DNA of 64,000 nucleotides from Podocnemis expansa (taxonomy: Eukaryota; Chordata; Testudines; Podocnemididae), in assembly GCA_007922195.1 (NCBI GenBank), contig ML682005.1, positions 42,761,957 through 42,825,956 on the forward strand, in the 5' to 3' direction. Under the pieces are notes generated by a model. The model saw only the letters and a program-made list of their open reading frames with translations. It did not search any database and was not told the origin of the DNA. The translations under genes and the position numbers were made by a program. This document shows positions 11,426 to 22,965 of this stretch, piece after piece (within the stretch, counting starts at the first letter, position 1; every line of letters starts with the position of its first letter).

Positions 11426-12378
11426 TAGTAAATGACTGAACTTAAGAAATGGAATTCTACAGATGATTTTTGTAGTATTTTTGTGTTCTTAGTTCATAAT
11501 ACAGTAAGTGTGTGTACATGTATGAACAGAATGTGTGTATGTATAATCCATCTAACTCAGTGTATGCTTCTTTATATGGTCTGTGTGTAAAATACACAGA
11601 GTTCTCAGCTCACATTCAGTGGATACTTTTAAAAATTTATCCCCCCAAATAATTTTTACAAACCTTTGTTTAAAAATGTTAATGTGATTAAATGAGAATT
11701 CATAGTTAGCAAAACCAGCACAGAAGAGTATTCTTTAACAAAAAAATAATCTACCACCCCCCCCCACCCAAATGTTTTGAGGCAAAGCCTATTGCACCTC
11801 TATTCAAAGACCACTTCCGTTAATCAATAAACTTAGTTTTAATGAGCTGTTGAACGGGCATAAACCAAGTTTTTAGTGTTGTATGTAGTCTTTCTAAAAT
11901 AACATTTATGCACAAACAGAAAACACAGGTAAATACAAAGTACCAAAACAAACAAGGAGTCTTGTGGCACTTTTGAAGAGTAACAAATTTATTTAATCAC
12001 ATGTGCTTTCATGATACTACTTCATCAAATGCAAGAAATAGAAGTTGTAGCATGTTAGGTGAATAAACAAGTACAGAGAAGGGTAAGTCACAAGGAGACT
12101 GAACTGACCTTGTGACTTACATGTGATAAATTATTATTAGGCCTTGTACACACTGGAGAGTTATTGCAGAATTGTCTTATTGCAGAAAAACGTGCCCACT
12201 GTACACACCTGAATGCCCCCTGTTGTGTTATAAGTGCCCTATTATACCAGAACAATATGACCTGTGCAAGAATCACAATGTCTATTGTGGAACAGCTCTT
12301 GCTCTATAAAGTGTGTGTGAAAACTGACAGAAATTTCTTCTGCAATAAATGGCCTCTGGAGATGTCCCAGAATCCCAA

Positions 12379-12625
12379 TTTCTAAAGGCATAGCTGTGTT
12401 AGTCTAGTCCAGCAAAAAAAGAAAAAAAAAAAAAAACCCAAAAAAACAAGGAGTCGTGTGGCACTTTAAGACTAACAGATTTATTTTTCGCAAGAGCTCT
12501 CGTGGGAGAAAAATCCCACTTTCTCTTCGAAGCATCTGAGGAAGTGGGATTTTCCTCCCACGAAAGCTCATGCGAAAAATAAATCTGTTAGTCGTAAAGT
12601 GCCACATGACTCCTTGTTTTTTTTT
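12379..12625 (+). mobile_element. foldback repeat with perfect 12-bp TSD
   Basis: Flanked by identical CCAGAATCCCAA at 12367-12378 and 12626-12637. Starts with GGCATAGCTGTGTTAGTCTAG, then GTGTGGCACTTTAAGACTAAC and GCAAGAGCTCTCGTGGGAG, a short turn, then the complement CTCCCACGAAAGCTCATGCG...GTTAGTCGTAAAGTGCCACATGACTCC, and ends in a T-run. It has an A-rich linker near 12413-12438 and asymmetric ends. Confidence 0.9.
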
Positions 12626-12804
12626 CCAGAATCCCAAGCCTGACCACTCTGGTCTTCCACTTGGACTCAACTGCTCTGATGCAACTAGCTCCTCCCTCCT
12701 GTGAGTCCTGGGAACTTTTGAATTTTTTCCTGTTTTCCTGGGGCAACATTGAAAAAGGGCATGATTTGCTAGTAGCTATGGTGAATGATGACAAGGAAAC
12801 AGTG

Positions 12805-13220
12805 GTTGTGTCTACACTAGTAAAAGTTAGTTTGAATTTGTTAATTTGAAACCATAAGTTAGAGTTTATTTCAATCTAAACTCAAACTTACTAGTTTGAA
12901 TTAACAAGGACTAATTCAAACTAACGTTAGTTTGAATTAACAAAGTGAACTAATTCAAAGTAACTGCCCTTTGTTCGCATTTACTAAATTCGAACTGAGG
13001 GTTAATCCTTGTCTACATCGTCCTTAGTTTGAACTAATGATTGAACTAGGGGCTTAATTCAAACTAACCAGCAGGTCCTAACTAGTTTGAACTAAGCTTT
13101 CATTAGTTCAAATTAAGAAATTCCTTAGTTCAAACTAATGAAAGCCTAGAGTAGACAGGTATTAAGTTAGTACAAATTAAACCTCCTTAATTTGAACCAA
13201 CTTGCAAGTGTAGACATACC
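12805..13220. mobile_element. palindromic MITE, TTAGTTYRAACTAA type
   Basis: Ends TGTGTCTACACTAG and, reversed, GGTATGTCTACACTTGC. The interior iterates TTAGTTTGAACTAA-like words (CTAGTTTGAATTAAC, TTAGTTTGAACTAATG, TTAGTTCAAACTAATG), read as CpG-decayed TTAGT-TCGA-ACTAA. Possible 3-bp duplication AGT. No coding capacity. Confidence 0.8.
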
Positions 13221-13678
13221 TAGTTTCCCAGGAAAACTTGTAAATTTACCCACAGTGCTCAGCACTCCTCTCCTTCTACCCATGGTTCCTAGAACTGGAA
13301 GCTGACAAATGGCATGGTGGGATAGGTGCCCACAATTCAGTGCTCTTTCTTGAGGAAAGGCAAAGAACAGCATGGACACTTCTTTCCATTATAAGGAGTG
13401 CCGTGTGAATGCACAATTGTGCTATAAATACAATGTGTTTATTACAGCGCAAAGGCTTATTGCAGAACAATTTTCTAGTGTAGCCATGGCCTTAGTCTTT
13501 AAGATTGCCACAGGACCGCCTGCTTGTTTTGCTGAACTAGACTAACATGGCTACTCCTCTGGAACAAAGCCCCAAAACGTATGTCAACAGAACGTACTTT
13601 CTCTGTTCCGTTACTTATAACTGCCCCCCTCAAAGGCTTCTTAGTGCAGCAAGTCTTTAGAACTAATTAAGATACTGT

Positions 13679-13750
13679 GGGTGAAATCCTGGTCTTGCAG
13701 AAGGCAGTGGAAGTTTAGCCATTAACTTCAGTGGATCCAGGATTTCACCC
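13679..13750. repeat. hairpin with 14-bp perfect stem
   Basis: GGGTGAAATCCTGG (13679-13692) and CCAGGATTTCACCC (13737-13750) are exact reverse complements around 44 nt that contain a smaller AACTTCAGTGG palindrome remnant. Probably a minimal MITE. Confidence 0.75.
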
Positions 13751-15248
13751 TGTATGTTCATTCAAGAAGGAATGAATTCTTTAACAATATCTCTCACTCT
13801 GCCTTGCCACACCTCACATATCAGCAGGGCTGGTCAGAGACTTACATTCTCAATGTATCTCGGAGAGGACAGTAGTAATGCAGCATTTTGTTTGTAGTTA
13901 AAGCTGAGTGAGAAATGTGCCAACTTGACTCAAAAATAAATGGTTAAATTAGCCAAGAACCTGGAAGATGCATTTTAAATTCAAAACCTTTTTAGGCAAT
14001 TAAAAGCTGTGTACCTTAAAAACAGGCCAGGGAAAAAGTGATTCCTCCTTTTGAGATTCACCACTCACAAAGAGAGATGATAAAATTTCAGACATCCTAG
14101 GTGCAGTAACCTTGAGAGGGTGCTCAAGTTTCAGCTTTTGGAATTAATTCAGGCTGCACTCAGCTACAGCTGATTTTCCAAGCATGAGAGGGTTTTTGGT
14201 CATCAGACAAACAGGATTACTCTGTCTGGAGCCTGTGCTGCCTGAAAGTATCAGGAAAATAGTTTTCTGCATTCTTAAAAGATTAATTCATTAAAATACA
14301 GGTTTTAAACTTGTCTTATGTTGTTTAATTCTCTCTCTGTGCAAATCAAATTGAATATTTGGAAGCTAGAGGTAAACCTTTTTTCAAAATTTGCTAAATA
14401 GCCCCTGGGTAGCTGCATACACTTTAACAAGTGTTTCCAGAGGTGCAGTGCTTCACTGCAATGGAGGATTACCTCTATATGTATAGCCCTTTCATTTGTA
14501 TCTCGGATGGCATTCAAAGGATGAAGTCTACAGCAAACAGGCCTCTCACTCAATAACTACATATTAATCAGCATTTAGTACATTTCCTCAACACAATTTT
14601 GAAGAAATTCACAGTTAGTGAAGATAATCATAAAGACACCATCTAATCACAAACACATTAATATACTCAATTTGTTCCTTGGGTCCCACCTTGCACAGAG
14701 CTTAACAATGTTAAATTTTAAGCATCTCAGTAGTCCCGCTAACTTCAGTGGGACTACTTATGCTTCAAACTGAACATCCACTACCTATGGTTGATTATTT
14801 GTAATGCAGAAGCCCCTAGAAGACCTAGTCAGAGACTGGAACCCCTTTGTGGTGGGTGTCAGGCACCACAGAACAAGTAGACGGGTCATGCCCCAAATAG
14901 TTTATAATCTAGGAATGTACTTTGTTGGAATGGGGTAGGGCAGTATTTGGAGGATATAATTCAGTCAGTATGTTTGATGTACAGGACTATCATACATGCA
15001 TCCACTGAAATGTGAGGATCCTTATTTTTATTCTGTTTTGCCATACCTTCATAAAAATGCTAGCATTCAAATCGATCCTACAACACAATATTATAATATT
15101 GTTATTCTGACATTATTGAGCTAGAGGAGTCATTACTTCCTGCTCATTTAAGAGAGGTAGGGAAGCTCGCAGTAGCCAATGTGCCTTGCTAACATGCACT
15201 GGTTACTCTGAACTAACTCTGCGTGTGTCCAATCTTACTGCACATTCA
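13751..15248. other. unique sequence with one small hairpin
   Basis: Nothing coding recognised. AGTAGTCCCGCTAACTTCAG and TGGGACTACT near 14731-14759 form a short hairpin of the same CACTGAAGT-containing type seen elsewhere in the window. Confidence 0.45.
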
Positions 15249-16150
15249 GGCGATGTCTCCACTATGAGTTCTGAATGTGGTTTCTCTGCTCATGAATGCA
15301 TCCTGGCACCAGTACAAGTATCGATGGCAGCAGAGTCACAATAGCAAAGGTAGCAGTTGCAGAGGCAGGGTGGTAGGAAGCCATTTTGAGTACAAACCCG
15401 CCTGAAACCAGTGGAGATGTACTTGGCATGGCTGAGCCCTTGCTTCGCGGCTGTTGCACCCTACCCCAATGAGCACTAGCACAAGTATGTGTAGGGAAGT
15501 CACACTTTCAGCTTGCAGGATGTTCATAGTGGAAGGATACATTTACAATACAAGCACTTTAGTGTAGACCAGTGGTTCCCAACCTGGGATCTGGGAACCA
15601 CTGGAGGTCTGTGGACATGTTGCAGGTGGTCCATGGAGCCTCACTCTACTGGGACCAGAATCCAGCTGGAGTCCAGATGCTCCCCACCAGCGCTGCCTCT
15701 CCCTGCCCGTGGCTGGATCCCAGAAGGGAGATAGGGCTGTGGTGGCTCCCTGGGAAGTCAAGGGCAGGGGGCCATAGCTACTGTGGCTTGGCTCCCCAGT
15801 GGTGCAGGCCATGGTGGTGGCAGTGCCACTCACTGGCTGTCCCAGCAGTGCCGCCAGAGCAACGCAGGCCAGAGTCTGCCTGTGCAGGCCAGACTACATA
15901 ATCAGCTGGGGGCCACAAAGTTTTTTTTTTTTGTTAAAAAGGGGTCCCCAGCCTGAAAAAGGTTGAGAACCACTGGTGTAGGCACTTACAGGAGTGACGG
16001 AAGGTGGTCTTCTGTCACTGTAGTAAATCTGCCTCCCTGAGAGGCAGTAGCTAGGGTGATCAGGTCAGCTCAACCACATCTTTCAGGGGAGTGAATTTTT
16101 CATACTCCTGAGTGATGACGCTGGACCAACCTAAATTTTAGGTATAGACC
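15249..16150. mobile_element. MITE with GTCTMCAC-type ends, split by a hAT MITE
   Basis: Ends GGCGATGTCTCCACTATG and, reversed, GGTCTATACCTAAAATTT. The interior AGCACTTTAGTGTAGAC continues after the nested element as GTGTAGGCACTTACAGGAGTGACGG. The middle (15570-15975) is a later insertion. Boundaries are approximate. Confidence 0.55.
15570..15975. mobile_element. hAT-type MITE with 8-bp TSD, nested
   Basis: Ends CAGTGGTTCCCAACC and, reversed, CAGTGGTTCTCAACC, flanked by GTGTAGAC (15562-15569) and GTGTAGGC (15976-15983), 7/8 identical. GC-rich interior and a T-run at 15920-15931. Terminal motif and 8-bp duplication are diagnostic of hAT superfamily ends. No transposase. Confidence 0.88.
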
Positions 16151-16158
16151 AGGACTTA

Positions 16159-16585
16159 GGCTACGTCTTATGCTAACTATGGATACTTTACCAGCATAGC
16201 TAAATTGATATAATCCCTGAGTGTAGGCATGGCATACACCAGGGGTTTTCAAACTGTTTTCCTTGGGACCCAGTTGAAAAAAATAATTTATGCCCATGAC
16301 CCAAAAATTACATTCTACTCTTTTGGTGGTGACAGTAGTGGACACCATGACCCAGTACCTGCGACTCTGTATTCAGTCCCAACCTAGTGTTTGAAAACCA
16401 CTGGCCTACACTGACAGAAGGAATTTTTCTATTGGTGTAGGAAAACCACCTCCCCACTAGTCTTCCACTGACATATTTGTGTTTACACTGACAGTCTGAC
16501 TGATTATAACTGTGTCAGCTAGGGGTGTGAAACTTGCCTGACCGACATACAGATGTCAATATACCTTTTCAATGTAGAGCAAACC
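16159..16585. mobile_element. MITE (GGCTACGTCT ends) split by a hAT MITE
   Basis: Starts GGCTACGTCTTATGCTAAC after TTA (16156-16158) and runs CAGCATAGCTAAATTGATATAA and GAGTGTAGGC. After the nested element it continues CACTGACAGAAGGAATTTTTC, GACATATTTGTG and ACAGATGTCAATATACC to CAATGTAGAG. The right boundary is approximate. Confidence 0.6.
16240..16403. mobile_element. hAT-type MITE, 164 bp, nested
   Basis: Ends CAGGGGTTTTCAAACTG and, reversed, CAGTGGTTTTCAAACAC, flanked by GCATACAC (16232-16239) and GCCTACAC (16404-16411), 7/8 identical. Too short to code. Confidence 0.88.
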
Positions 16586-16663
16586 ATAGGGCATAGTTGC
16601 ACTTCGATGTGCATGAAATTAAATTACCTGCGGGGTCTCCTAGTCTGCAGTAAGAAGTAAGAC

Positions 16664-16798
16664 TGTCCACTTCATGCAACTGACAAAGTGGGTTGGAGCC
16701 CATGAAAGTTTATGCTCAAAGAGATCTGTTAGTTTTTAAGGTGCCACAGGACTCTCACTGATTTTATATACAACAGACTAACACAGCTACTCCTTTGA
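16664..16798 (-). mobile_element. foldback-family fragment
   Basis: CATGCAACTGACAAAGTGGG, CCCATGAAAGTTTATGCTC, CTGTTAGTTTTTAAGGTGCC, ACAGACTAACACAGCTACTCC: right half of the foldback family, truncated on the left. Confidence 0.8.
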
Positions 16799-16897
16799 AA
16801 AGTGTCCACATGGGAAAGTTAGTCTGGAGAAGCTAATGCATTTTAAATTCACACCTGAACTTATGGTTAACTAAATTCCCTGTGTAGACAAGCCCTT
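16799..16897. mobile_element. short MITE remnant with GTCTACAC ends
   Basis: AAGTGTCCACATGGG at left and, reversed, AAGGGCTTGTCTACACAGGG at right, around TTAGTCTGGAGAAGC. Small relic of the same broad class as neighbouring MITEs. Confidence 0.5.
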
Positions 16898-19245
16898 GGA
16901 ATACTGCATTTTTAAAAAAATCAGTATAACTTTGTTACTGCAGGGTAGACCTTCAAAGATGATTTGATGCCTGTAGAAGTCAGAATTCTCTTCTTTAAAT
17001 TTCTTCTGTTCCGATTGGCTGTGGCTGCAAGAATTAGTCTAGCTGAATCAGCACATTCAGAAGCAGAGCTCTTGATACAGATGAACAGTTTCAAAATGAA
17101 CAGAATCTGTTACAAAGCAACAGCTACTTTAACAAATATCAGGATCTTTGTGAAAGTATCCAGCTGGCTCTTAAGTAGATCCTGTTCTTTGTTAAAGCAG
17201 CCAATGCTGTGTCAGAGACCTCTTCTTAATCTATTATTGTGCATCATAACTGAATCCTTATGTGCAATGAAGGAAGTTAGTGAAAAATGGGAAAAGTTAT
17301 ATTTAAAAAGTTTTATTGAAAAGTTAAACAACACAGTCTGTTGCCATGTGTTGCAGTATCATGTACTCTCCCCACCCCCTCAATCCAAAAATGGGGCTTT
17401 CTATAGTGGAGAGAGAGGTTGTTGTTTTTTTTTTTTCTTTCTCCCCTATCCAGCAACATCTGTTTTGCATTGTGGAAGATCTTCAACAAATCAGCAGCTA
17501 CACTGAAAAAAAAATGGATTTCCATGCAAATGGAACCTCTAAGCTAGCTGGGTAACTTTCTGAAAATCTTATTGTTTCAACATTCTCATTCCCCCAAAAT
17601 GAGTGCATGTGATTTTTCCAGAAAAGATTGTAGGGAAGAAATCTGGTCTGTTTGTGGTAGTGATGTGGAGTCTGGGGAAAGAGAGAAAAGATCGGCATCC
17701 ATTCTGGAGCAGTGTTTGTGGTGCATGGTGGATGTTCTAATTGTGATGTGTGTCTCTCTGCCTGGTAGCAAAGAGGCTATGAACTTTTCTTAACCTTTCA
17801 TTTCCTTGCTTTTGTGGTTTTGTGCTTGCTGCATTATGTATAAAGCACTCTTACGCTCACACACTGTAGTATTTTTGTATGTTACTAAACTTAAAGGAGG
17901 ATTTGACTATTGAGAGGATACTGCCTGCTAGTGCAGAACACAGAGGGCATTCTATGCTTAGAGTTAGCACAGAAGAAGACATTGATATGATTGAAGGAGT
18001 AGGGGCTGAGCATCATCTCTAGGATGGCACCAGTAGCAGAGCACAGCTGAAGGTGGGTTTTAAAAGAAACAGGGGTGAAGAATGAGAATTTTCCAGGGGA
18101 AAATTTTATATTAAATCTTGAGGCATTTGAAAAGGGAAAGGCATTGGAAGGATAAACTTCAAGGGGCAAAGTGATGTAATCAGAGTATATAAAAATTCTC
18201 TGTATTTTAAAAAGTAAAATAAACACACAGAATGCAAAAATAAACTACTGCCACCCTCTTTAAGGTATTATCTGCCAACTTGTAGCATGAGCATTAGAGC
18301 CCTTCACATTAGAGTAGGACCAGGGTTCTGTCTCCTCCAACCCTAAGTCTGGTGGAACTTAAATATTCTTAGGAAAGGCCCTTCCTGGATATGAAGTTCA
18401 GCCTCATTTATAGGTGGCAATTACCCATAATTCTCCTACCCAAAGGATTTAAAATTTAAATCTTTCCCTCCAAAACAAAAAAAGTCCCACCAAATTATAT
18501 CAGATATGCATCAAATAGACAAGGTAACTCTTCAATGTCTTTTAATGGAAGCGTTCAAGCAAAGAAATTACATTTGTTCATTTAACCTATCACAATGTCG
18601 TTGGCAACAAAATGGCCACTCACTCACTCATTCACTCACTAAACTGCACTACATTTCCCAAAAGGCCTCAGATCAAAGTTGACACTCCCCAAACATGGGG
18701 AGAAGAGTTTACCTCCTATTTGTGCCTACATGACCAGGAATTTGAAACTACAAGTAATATTCCCAGAGTAAGTAATAACATTCTGTTACATAAAGAAACT
18801 TTTTTTGTTAGTTTTTTTGTTGCAAACAGTAAGATTATATAGCAATTTTACCAGTCTCATGCATCCATGAGTTTTTAAGCCACTCATGACATGTTTTTCA
18901 TTTCCTTTTGGTTTCTTAGTCTTTAAAGTACACTCCTTCTAAGTTTACAAGCTTCTCTCTACATCCTTGAGGGGTGGAAACATATCTTTCTTTTATATAA
19001 AAATTGAAATTATCATGTAATCTCTTGATTCCAATAGCGGGCGGCTTAAGGGGGAAAAAACCAAGCAAATATTGCAGACTTGATGAAAAAAATCACACAA
19101 AATCATAAAATCTCAAGAGATCACCACACTGTGGAACAGCATCAATTTGTACACAGTTTTCTCTGGGTGGTTTAATACTACCTCAATTTTATGTCTCATG
19201 TATTTATGCTTCTTTAGAAAGAACAAGTTGCTTCTCCTAAACTCA
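16898..19245. other. unique sequence; long but unconvincing open frame
   Basis: No repeat family recognised. The plus-strand frame at 16964-17506 is 180 codons, the longest outside GC-rich repeats. It matches no family I know, ends in homopolymer-encoded Phe, and lacks exon-like flanks, so I do not call a gene. A short (ACTC)n tract lies at 18617-18641. Confidence 0.45.
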
Positions 19246-19657
19246 AAAATAGAGTTGGGCAGAAAAAGGTAATTCTGTTTCAAGGATGATTATGATATTT
19301 CTGAATCTGGTTTTGTTTCAATTTTCAAACAATTCCTGACAGTTTTTAAATTCTCTGTGCACACTGGAGGCCTTGGAGGTCCTGACTCTGAAGAAGTCTC
19401 CAGGGTGAGCTGCCCCAAAGACAGGAGGAAGTCTGTGCTGTTGAGGAATAATAAGCCTGTGATCTGAGGCTTCCAGGTTTTGGTGGGCCTACCAACCCAC
19501 CAAACAGGCTGCTGAGGAGCTAGGTAACTCTGCTGGCAGGAACCTGGGAAGGTTTGCATCACCACCTCATCTCCAAAAAACATTTCAGTTTCAACTGATC
19601 AGCAAGTTCTCATGCAAAAAAGCACTTTTGTTCAAATTTTACTGCTCAGCCCTACTC
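19246..19657. mobile_element. non-autonomous element with inverted ends
   Basis: Left end AGAGTTGGGCAGAAAAAGG and, reversed, right end AGTAGGGCTGAGCAGTAAAA. Internal GTTTCAATTTTCAAACAATTC at left and CAGTTTCAACTGATCAGC at right are loosely complementary. The duplication is unclear. Confidence 0.5.
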
Positions 19658-21403
19658 GAAAGTCCTTTTAGAGGTTCAAAGGCTATAAATGCCCCTTTTA
19701 CCTATATATCCTTTTCTGTGTGTAGACCTTGAAGCACAGCTTCTGTGTTCCTACATTCTTGCACTTGGTATATGAACGAAGGAAGGGGCCAAAATTGGGT
19801 TTAAGGTACCTTTGTGCCCTTCTAACTAGGTCATGCTTGAGGAACGCCTAACCCTCAGTGCAACTCTGAATAGCCATGGTGCATTTGTGCTTACTGTAAC
19901 CTATCTGTACTTATTTCAGACAATTTTTGAAACTTATCTAGAAAATTTCCCAGTTTTCTCATGGACATCTCTGCTTCTTTGCTTTTAGGTAGTTATTTTT
20001 ATAAAAGTGTATGATTATTTTGTCACAGTATCTGTTCTAGCCCCCTTCTGAAAGTCTGACCCTTATAATCATAATGAGAAAGTTGTTTGACCAAAGTATT
20101 AAATATGTATATTTGGATTTAAAATGAAAACATGGAAATGACCACTACAGATGGCATGACCCACCAGCTATACTCTCATGCTAGATTCCCCTGTACTTCT
20201 GAACCAAGCACCATATTTATTTCAGCTTAATGGTCATAGGCATGCTTCAGAGCTCAGATCTGATAATGCTAAATACTAGTAGAAAGGTTTTATGAGTCTT
20301 AAAACAAGTTGTTTTGAACTGAGCCCAGTTTGCAGTAATGCCAACACTCAATTCTTGAATGTTAGCTGATGGGGAACAATGAGCTTAGCTATATGGCATT
20401 GCAAAATTAAACAATTAAAGACAATTCTTCTCTTTTCCAATCCTTCCAGGTTTTTAGTGGTTTAATAATTATAATAACATACTCAGATTCAGGCAGTATT
20501 ATCTGCTAATGCCTGAAATTTGAAATGGGGCTATTAGCCACCCAAGGCGAAGCATAATTGCCCAGTTTCTGTGCGCTATCAGATGGCAGCTGATGTTGCT
20601 GAATGTTATTGCTTAACTCTTTCAATTTCTCACATGAGAAAGAAATTAAATTTCAACTATACACTGCAGCAAAATGCATTGTACAAAAGTGTGTTGCTAT
20701 TTGCAAGGGGCTGAAGAACTGTCACTGCGACTGTTGTATTTGTTGCCATTGTGAAACTGGGATCTTAAGTAAATAATTAAAGCTCAAAACCACTGTTGGT
20801 AGTGACTTTACATACTGTATTCTGATGGCAAATGATAGTTCCTGCTGGTCTCTCTCCCAACTGTTCACAGAGCAAGCACTTAGATGATGATGATCCAGCA
20901 TTGTTTCATAAATATGAGAGGACAAAAGCATGCTCACTGTGGTAGTGTTTATTCATTGAAAAGGAGCAGTAGGATATAGTATTAGTTACTGTGTGTGACA
21001 TCCTTGCTCTATTGAAGTCAATGGCCAGATGCCTACTGACTTCAGTAGAGTAAGGCTTTTACTGTGTGTGTGTACACACATGCATTCACTATGGGAGAGG
21101 AGGGGAGAATGTTTGCCTTTGGATAGTGCAGAAAGATGTATCGTTACTGGCTAAAAATTTTTTATATTCACCTCCAAATCCTGGTGTTGCACACAAGCAA
21201 CAATATTAGTTGGTTGAGGCAGGCTAGAAAAAGACATATCCTAGTCTACATCCAGACAGGCATGATTCTAGTAGAGGTAGCATAATACTTGTCAACTCTT
21301 GCAGCTTGTCTGGGAAAGTTTCCTTCCCCCTGTCGCCCCCAATATATGGCACTTTCTGACCCTAAGCCGGCAACGCTCCTGTCTTAAAGTCCTTAAATCA
21401 TGA
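19658..21403. other. unique sequence, nothing recognised
   Basis: AT-rich. Only a palindromic remnant (ATTGAAGTCAATGGCC ... CTGACTTCAGTAGAG, 21013-21051) stands out. Confidence 0.45.
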
Positions 21404-21622
21404 TTTGAGGAGGTACATAATTGTCAACCGGTGGGTCGTGGGCCAGAATTCAGCCCACCAACTGCTCTTATCCAGCCCACGGAGCCACAACACCCACTTG
21501 TGTGGGCTGTGTGGGGCTAGGAGTGTAAAAAAAAAAAAAAAAAAAAAAAAAATTGCTCACTGGCCCCTGAGTAAGAAAAGAATTGCAATGTGGAGCCTCA
21601 TCCAAAAAGGTTGCACACTCCT
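21404..21622. mobile_element. hAT-like repeat with A-run
   Basis: Contains GTGGGCCAGAATTCAGCCCACC and ends CCAAAAAGGTTGCACACTCCTG, the typical end of reptile hAT repeats. An uninterrupted A-run (about 27 nt) lies near 21527-21553. No duplication found. Confidence 0.55.
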
Positions 21623-21624
21623 GG

Positions 21625-21720
21625 TTGCTGGAGTGGGTGGGTGAGGTTATGAGGCCTGCATTGTACAGGAGGTCAGACTAGATGATCATTCTGCTCCCTT
21701 CTGACTTAATGAGTCAAAAC
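21625..21720 (+). mobile_element. CR1 LINE, 3' tail fragment
   Basis: GCATTGTACAGGAGGTCAGA, CTAGATGATCATTCTGCTCC and CTTCTGACTTAATGAGTC form a CR1 3' terminus, very close to 41880-41940. Confidence 0.8.
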
Positions 21721-22315
21721 TTGAACCTCTGCAGAGCTCATCACAGGATCAGGGCTTTAGTCCCCTGCAAACTTTTCTTTATGCCTTTAGCCCTGGACTC
21801 TTCTCCTACTCATTGTAGAATTCATGCATTGTACTTTAGGCCTTCACCCTCTGTCCTTGAAAAATAAACCAAAAAGGTTATTCTCCTGGGCTATTTGAAT
21901 TTATTTCTCTTGGATGTGCTCATATTATAAGGTTTCTTTTTCATATGGCAATACTAATTAAAAACAGGACATTATACTTGAGTACAAAAATACCTTTCTT
22001 TTAGCTGCCTGGGTAAAGTGTGCTCAGACTATCCAGATGCTTTAGTCATTTTTATTGATTCGTCTAAGAAAGTGACTCAAGCAGTTGAGTGGAGCCAATG
22101 ATTTTTCGACTGCAGTTGGTAAGAGGGTCCTGCAGTGACCTAAAACTGTCTCGTGCAGTTGTAAAGCTCCAGGAATTGGCAAGTCTCTCTCTCTTTTAAG
22201 AGAACAGAACTAGAATACAAAAAATGCATCTCTTTGTGGGCTTCTTTAGTGCTCTTTCTGACAACTGTGTCAAGAACTGAGAAATGTAATGATCATGTGC
22301 AGAGAGAATCTTTAA

Positions 22316-22825
22316 TCACAGGCAGCAGGGGGCTGAGCGAGGGGATGATGGGACCGACTGGGGTGGGAGGGAGCAGCAGTGGGGTGAGGAGGCATGGAGC
22401 CATGAGTGGCAGGGAGCCATTGTGGAGAAAGGGGGAAGTGGGTGCTGCACCATGCTCCCCTGCCCTACCTTCCCACTCCTCAGGTTCCCCTCTGCCCCCC
22501 CCCAAGCCACTCTTTTTCTCCTCTCTTGCCACCCTTTTGCTGTTCCCACGTGGCTGCCCTTGTCCTCTTTTGCCACCCCTGCCCTGCTCTGCTCCCCACA
22601 CTCACTGCTGCTACTGCACACGACTCCTGACCTCCCCTGTTTTGCTACCTCTCCTCTGCTACTCCTATTACCCCACATAGAAGCATTTCTGAAACACTGT
22701 GCCATGGTTCATGAATATTCATAATTCAAGTTAATTTAAATATTCGTGAGTTTAATGGTGGTGTGCCTCAAAAAATTTGAAGGTATCAAGGTGTGCCATG
22801 GCAGAGAAAAAGTTGGGAACTACTG
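22316..22825 (-). mobile_element. hAT-type MITE relative with GC-rich insertion
   Basis: Reversed, the right part reads CAGTAGTTCCCAACTTTTTC, TCTGCCATGGCACACCTTG and ATGAATATTCATGAACC, the same order as the copy at 62691-62897. The left part (22316-22680) is purine-rich then pyrimidine-rich GC sequence, probably an expanded core. The left end and duplication were not found. Frames of 75-148 codons on both strands are compositional. Confidence 0.55.
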
Positions 22826-22965
22826 ATCTAGTTGATTAAGTCTTGAGCTTGGTGGAGGATGTTCATCAACAGAACCTCTCTGTTCAAAAATACTTTGACT
22901 ACCCTGGTATTGTATTTGATTATGGTAGATGGCTCTAAATGCCTGGAACATCAACATGAAATGTT

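Larger units (their letters stand above)
12140..13491. mobile_element. TTA-flanked MITE (Harbinger-like TSD), containing two insertions
   Basis: Inverted ends GGCCTTGTACACACTGG and, reversed, GGCCATGGCTACACTAG. TTA lies on both sides (12137-12139, 13492-13494), inside the host motif TTAGTCTTTA. Subterminal words repeat at both ends (TTATTGCAGAA near 12161 and 13459). A 3-bp TWA duplication is typical of PIF/Harbinger elements, but no transposase is present. It contains a foldback (12379-12625) and a palindromic MITE (about 12805-13220). Confidence 0.82.
11949..13563 (-). mobile_element. foldback-family repeat interrupted by a nested MITE
   Basis: Left piece 11949-12136 (AACAAGGAGTCTTGTGGCAC..., ATGTGCTTTCATGA, TTCATCAAATGC). 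Right piece 13495-13563 (GTCTTTAAGATTGCCACAGG...GCTGAACTAGACTAACATGG). Flanks 11935-11948 ACAAAGTACCAAAA and 13564-13577 ACAAAGCCCCAAAA are a 14-bp duplication with two mismatches. Interrupted at its GTTAGTC motif by the element at 12140-13491. Confidence 0.82.

Noticed and set aside
16964..17506. 180-codon plus-strand frame
   Set aside because: No recognisable domain, partly homopolymer-encoded Phe, no exon context. Chance frame.
21527..21553. A-run as a processed pseudogene or SINE tail
   Set aside because: It is internal to a hAT-like repeat and has no retrocopy upstream or flanking duplications.
22234..22705. Frames of 74-148 codons on both strands
   Set aside because: Purine/pyrimidine-skewed GC insert in a hAT-related repeat; compositional.
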